This document shows positions 61,557 through 64,000 of a stretch of DNA of 64,000 bases, one piece after another. The notes under the pieces are model-generated. The model made no database searches. It saw only the letters and a program-made list of their open reading frames with translations, and had not been told where the DNA came from. Source of the stretch: Cellvibrio japonicus Ueda107 (lineage in GTDB: Bacteria; Pseudomonadota; Gammaproteobacteria; Pseudomonadales; Cellvibrionaceae); contig NC_010995.1 of the NCBI RefSeq assembly GCF_000019225.1, positions 1,620,501 to 1,684,500 on the forward strand. Direction: 5' to 3'. The translations under genes were made by a program, and so were the position numbers. Numbering within the stretch: the first letter of the stretch is position 1; every line of letters begins with the position of its first letter.

Positions 61557-62657
61557 TTGATTATCTTCCGTTACTTGTCGCGCGATTTACTGTTAACCAG
61601 CCTGGCGGTCAGTGCAGTGCTCTTCACGATTTTCCTCACCGGTAAATTCAGCGATTACCTTGACGACGCTGCCCAGGGCAAACTGGCCGTGGATGTGCTC
61701 TTTACGATCATTGCCTACCGTATGACGGGCTTGCTGGAATTGATTTTGCCGCTGGGTTTTTACCTCGCCATCCTGCTCGCGTATGGCCGTATGTATATGG
61801 ATAGCGAAATGGTGGTGCTATCCGCCTGCGGTATCAGTCCGGGGCAGCTAGTGGGAATGACATTGGTACCCTCCGCCCTGATTGCGGCGATTGTGGCACT
61901 GTTCAGTTTTTGGCTAAGCCCGCTGGGGGCGCAATTGACAGAGCAGACACTGGCGGAACAGCGCAACCGCAGTGAGTTCGAGAGTATGCAGCCGGGCCGC
62001 TTCCAATCGCTGGGGCAGGGCAAGATCATGGCGTATGTGGAATCCCTCAGCGACGACAACCGCCTGTTGCAACATGTCTTTGTGGCACACCAGGAAGGGC
62101 CGGACTCAAGTGCAATTGTGGTTGCTGAAACGGGTACCCAGATGTACAGGCCCGACTATGGCCAGCGCTACCTGGTGCTGAACCAGGGCTATCGCTACCA
62201 GGGTAAGCCGGGTACTAATGAATTTACCATCACCCGCTTTGAAGACTGGGGGCGCTATTTGCCACCTACGACCAGTGTGGCTGAAATTGAATTGAAGAGT
62301 GATGCCAAAACAACGGCACAGTTATTTCGCGCCGAGGACAATGAAAGTATCGCCACCTTGCAGTGGCGTATTTCCATGCCGATCATGGTGCTGATTGCCA
62401 CACTATTGGCCGTCCCCCTGAGCAAAACCAACCCGCGCCAGGGGCGCTATCTGAAGATGCTGCCCGCCATCCTGGTGTACGTGTTTTATCTGACCTTCCT
62501 GATCAATGCCCGCTCCGCCATTACCAAGGGCAACCTCAACCCGGCCCTGGGCATGTGGGTTGTGCATCTTCCCTTCCTGGTGATTGCGCTGTTGATGATC
62601 AACTGGCATAGGCTTACCCATTCCGGTGCCAAGCGTGCGAGGGCAAACCATGCGTAA
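61557..62657 (+). CDS. lptF: LPS export permease LptF
   Basis: A 366-residue inner-membrane permease with six TM segments and a periplasmic beta-jellyroll (about 130-260). The start is TTG 61557, giving the typical N-terminus MIIFRYLSRDLLLTSLAVS; no better ATG exists. With LptG and LptB it extracts LPS from the inner membrane. Overlaps lptG by 8 bp. Confidence 0.93.
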   Translation: MIIFRYLSRDLLLTSLAVSAVLFTIFLTGKFSDYLDDAAQGKLAVDVLFTIIAYRMTGLLELILPLGFYLAILLAYGRMYMDSEMVVLSACGISPGQLVGMTLVPSALIAAIVALFSFWLSPLGAQLTEQTLAEQRNRSEFESMQPGRFQSLGQGKIMAYVESLSDDNRLLQHVFVAHQEGPDSSAIVVAETGTQMYRPDYGQRYLVLNQGYRYQGKPGTNEFTITRFEDWGRYLPPTTSVAEIELKSDAKTTAQLFRAEDNESIATLQWRISMPIMVLIATLLAVPLSKTNPRQGRYLKMLPAILVYVFYLTFLINARSAITKGNLNPALGMWVVHLPFLVIALLMINWHRLTHSGAKRARANHA

Positions 62658-63708
62658 AATCACCGGCTATATTTCGCGCACTGTATTCAGTGCCATTGCG
62701 CTGACCCTGCTGGTATTTATCTCGCTGGATTTTATTTTCAGTTTTATCGACCAGTTGGGAAAAATCCGCGGTGGCTATACCTCGCGTGAAGCATTTATCT
62801 ATATGTCCCTGACGGTGCCGCGCCGTTTGTACGAGTTGATTCCCTATTCCTGCCTGATTGGCAGCCTGGTGGGGCTCGGGCTGCTGGCCAATAGCAGTGA
62901 ACTGACAGTCATCCGCGCCGCGGGGGTATCGGTGAAACGAATCGCCTGGATGGCGTTGCGCCCTGCATTTGTGTTTATTGTTGCCGCGGTCATCCTGGGG
63001 GAATATGTAGCGCCTTACACCGAGCAGATGGCTGACAACCGTCGCTTGCTGGTGCGCGATAATTGGGTGCGCACCACAACCAATATGTGGAATCGCGAAG
63101 GCAATGAATACATGCATGTGCAGGCAGTATTGCCCAGTGGTGTTATCTACGGCTTAACCCGCTACCAGTTTGATGAGCAGCGTCGCCTGGTGGCGGCCAG
63201 CTATACCAAGCAGGCGATCTACCAGGAAGAGGGTTATTGGCAGGAAGAAGATGTCGCGGTGACGCGTATCGGCGAACAGGGGGTCAGTAATGACCTGCTG
63301 CCAAGCCGCCGTTGGGAGACTCCGCTAAAACCCAATTTGCTCAATATCCTGGTGATGGATCCGGAGGATATGTCCATAAGTAACCTGAATTATTACAGCA
63401 ACTACTTGAAGGAGCAGAATCTTCGTCCGGGTAATTACGCCTTGGCATTCTGGCAGAAAACCCTGCAGCCCCTGGCAACCATGAGCCTGGTGTTAATTGC
63501 TATTTCATTTATTTTCGGCCCTTTGCGCAGTGTGACTATGGGGCAGAGAATCTTCACCGGTATTGTGTTTGGGGTTGGTTTCCAGCTGCTGCAAAAACTG
63601 ATGGGCCCGGCCAGTATGGTCTTTGGTTTTGCGCCGGTATTTGCGGTGTTAATCCCTATCGTGATTTGTATTCTGGTCGGGGTTTTCCTGCTTAGCCGGG
63701 CACGTTGA
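62650..63708 (+). CDS. lptG: LPS export permease LptG
   Basis: A 352-residue partner of LptF starting at ATG 62650 (MRKITGYISRTVFSAIALTLL) inside the end of lptF. TM segments flank a periplasmic jellyroll domain; PRRLYELIPYSCLIGSLVGLG, SSELTVIRAAGVSVKRI and the C-terminal FGPLRSVTMGQRIFTGIVFG are family motifs. The two genes form an operon. Confidence 0.94.
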   Translation: MRKITGYISRTVFSAIALTLLVFISLDFIFSFIDQLGKIRGGYTSREAFIYMSLTVPRRLYELIPYSCLIGSLVGLGLLANSSELTVIRAAGVSVKRIAWMALRPAFVFIVAAVILGEYVAPYTEQMADNRRLLVRDNWVRTTTNMWNREGNEYMHVQAVLPSGVIYGLTRYQFDEQRRLVAASYTKQAIYQEEGYWQEEDVAVTRIGEQGVSNDLLPSRRWETPLKPNLLNILVMDPEDMSISNLNYYSNYLKEQNLRPGNYALAFWQKTLQPLATMSLVLIAISFIFGPLRSVTMGQRIFTGIVFGVGFQLLQKLMGPASMVFGFAPVFAVLIPIVICILVGVFLLSRAR

Positions 63709-63732
63709 TTCAGGATTCCTGTTCTTTCCCTG

Positions 63733-64000
63733 TTAATTCTTTTCTTTCGCCATCAAATAGGTGCGGGTACCGCTGATCCTGTCATGCAGGGTCTGGCGGT
63801 CTGCATCGCCATACATCCACCAGTAGCCAAACCCGAGCAGCAGTAGCGAGAAGGGGGCGCACAGGCAGCGCACCAGGCATTGTTTAACGCTGGGTGAATC
63901 GCCGTTGGCACTGAAAATTTTCATACGCCAGGTTTTCATGCCCAATGTTTGTCCGGCGCGCTGCCAAAAATAACAAAAAAAGCCCAGCATGCTGGTAATC
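63733..64000 (-). CDS. RDD-family membrane protein, C-terminal part
   Basis: The frame is open through the right edge, so the N-terminus lies outside. Visible: FFCYFWQRAGQTLGMKTWRMKI, then a TM (PFSLLLLGFGYWWM) and HDRISGTRTYLMAKEK. This is the C-terminal half of an RDD domain, a family of small proteins with two to three TM segments and unknown transport role. It converges with lptG. Confidence 0.85.
   Translation of the reverse strand, partial: ITSMLGFFCYFWQRAGQTLGMKTWRMKIFSANGDSPSVKQCLVRCLCAPFSLLLLGFGYWWMYGDADRQTLHDRISGTRTYLMAKEKN

Overview
The window looks like chromosomal DNA of a plant-polysaccharide-degrading gammaproteobacterium of the Cellvibrio type. The evidence is a secreted GH13 amylase with a long poly-serine linker, SapC- and DUF481-type proteins, CreBCD, the paired FabV and FabY lipid enzymes, and a Pseudomonas/Cellvibrio-like order rpsP-rimM-trmD-rplS, xerD-dsbC-hom-thrC and lptG-lptF-pepA-holC. 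The genus is inferred from gene content only.

1-15.1 kb is a complete cell-surface adhesion module. It holds the end of a type I secretion adaptor, a LuxR-type regulator, a 2382-residue LapA-like adhesin with an N-terminal retention module, a TAAG LapG-cleavage motif and fifteen near-identical 92-residue repeats, a small protein, then on the opposite strand LapD (degenerate GGDEF-EAL receptor) and LapG (periplasmic protease). On the same strand directly upstream of lapG lie an intact diguanylate cyclase and a MalE-like lipoprotein. Together they suggest an input-to-output circuit: a sugar-binding lipoprotein modulates a cyclase, c-di-GMP engages LapD, LapG is held off, and the adhesin is retained. 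The secreted amylase at 15.4 kb is divergent from this block and shares its control region, which contains a perfect 16-bp inverted repeat.

17.8-31.7 kb holds ordinary chromosomal genes: alkaline phosphatase, a YdeP-type molybdopterin oxidoreductase, creBCD plus a small membrane protein, an aldo-keto reductase, a MAPEG protein, fabV, a YihG-like acyltransferase, DUF2789, DUF481 and lpxL. Clear hairpin terminators lie between many of them.

31.7-42.3 kb is accessory. A small, A/T-rich integron-type cassette array without an integrase (three cassettes, two full attC sites and one truncated) has been invaded by an IS1182-family element exactly in an attC recombination triplet and cut off by an IS3-family remnant. 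Two A/T-rich glycosyltransferase genes, a SapC gene, a ribosome-hibernation-like gene and a complete 1247-bp IS3-family element follow.

42.3-64 kb returns to core genes: a TIGR01777 epimerase, an Hsp20 gene with a sigma-32 promoter and a ROSE-like leader, an AraC-type regulator, fabY, the rpsP operon, xerD, dsbC, hom-thrC, a CnoX-like thioredoxin, a DUF4380 lipoprotein, ylqF, an MFS transporter, holC, pepA, lptF-lptG and a partial RDD gene. No rRNA or CRISPR array was found, and no tRNA was recognised by eye.
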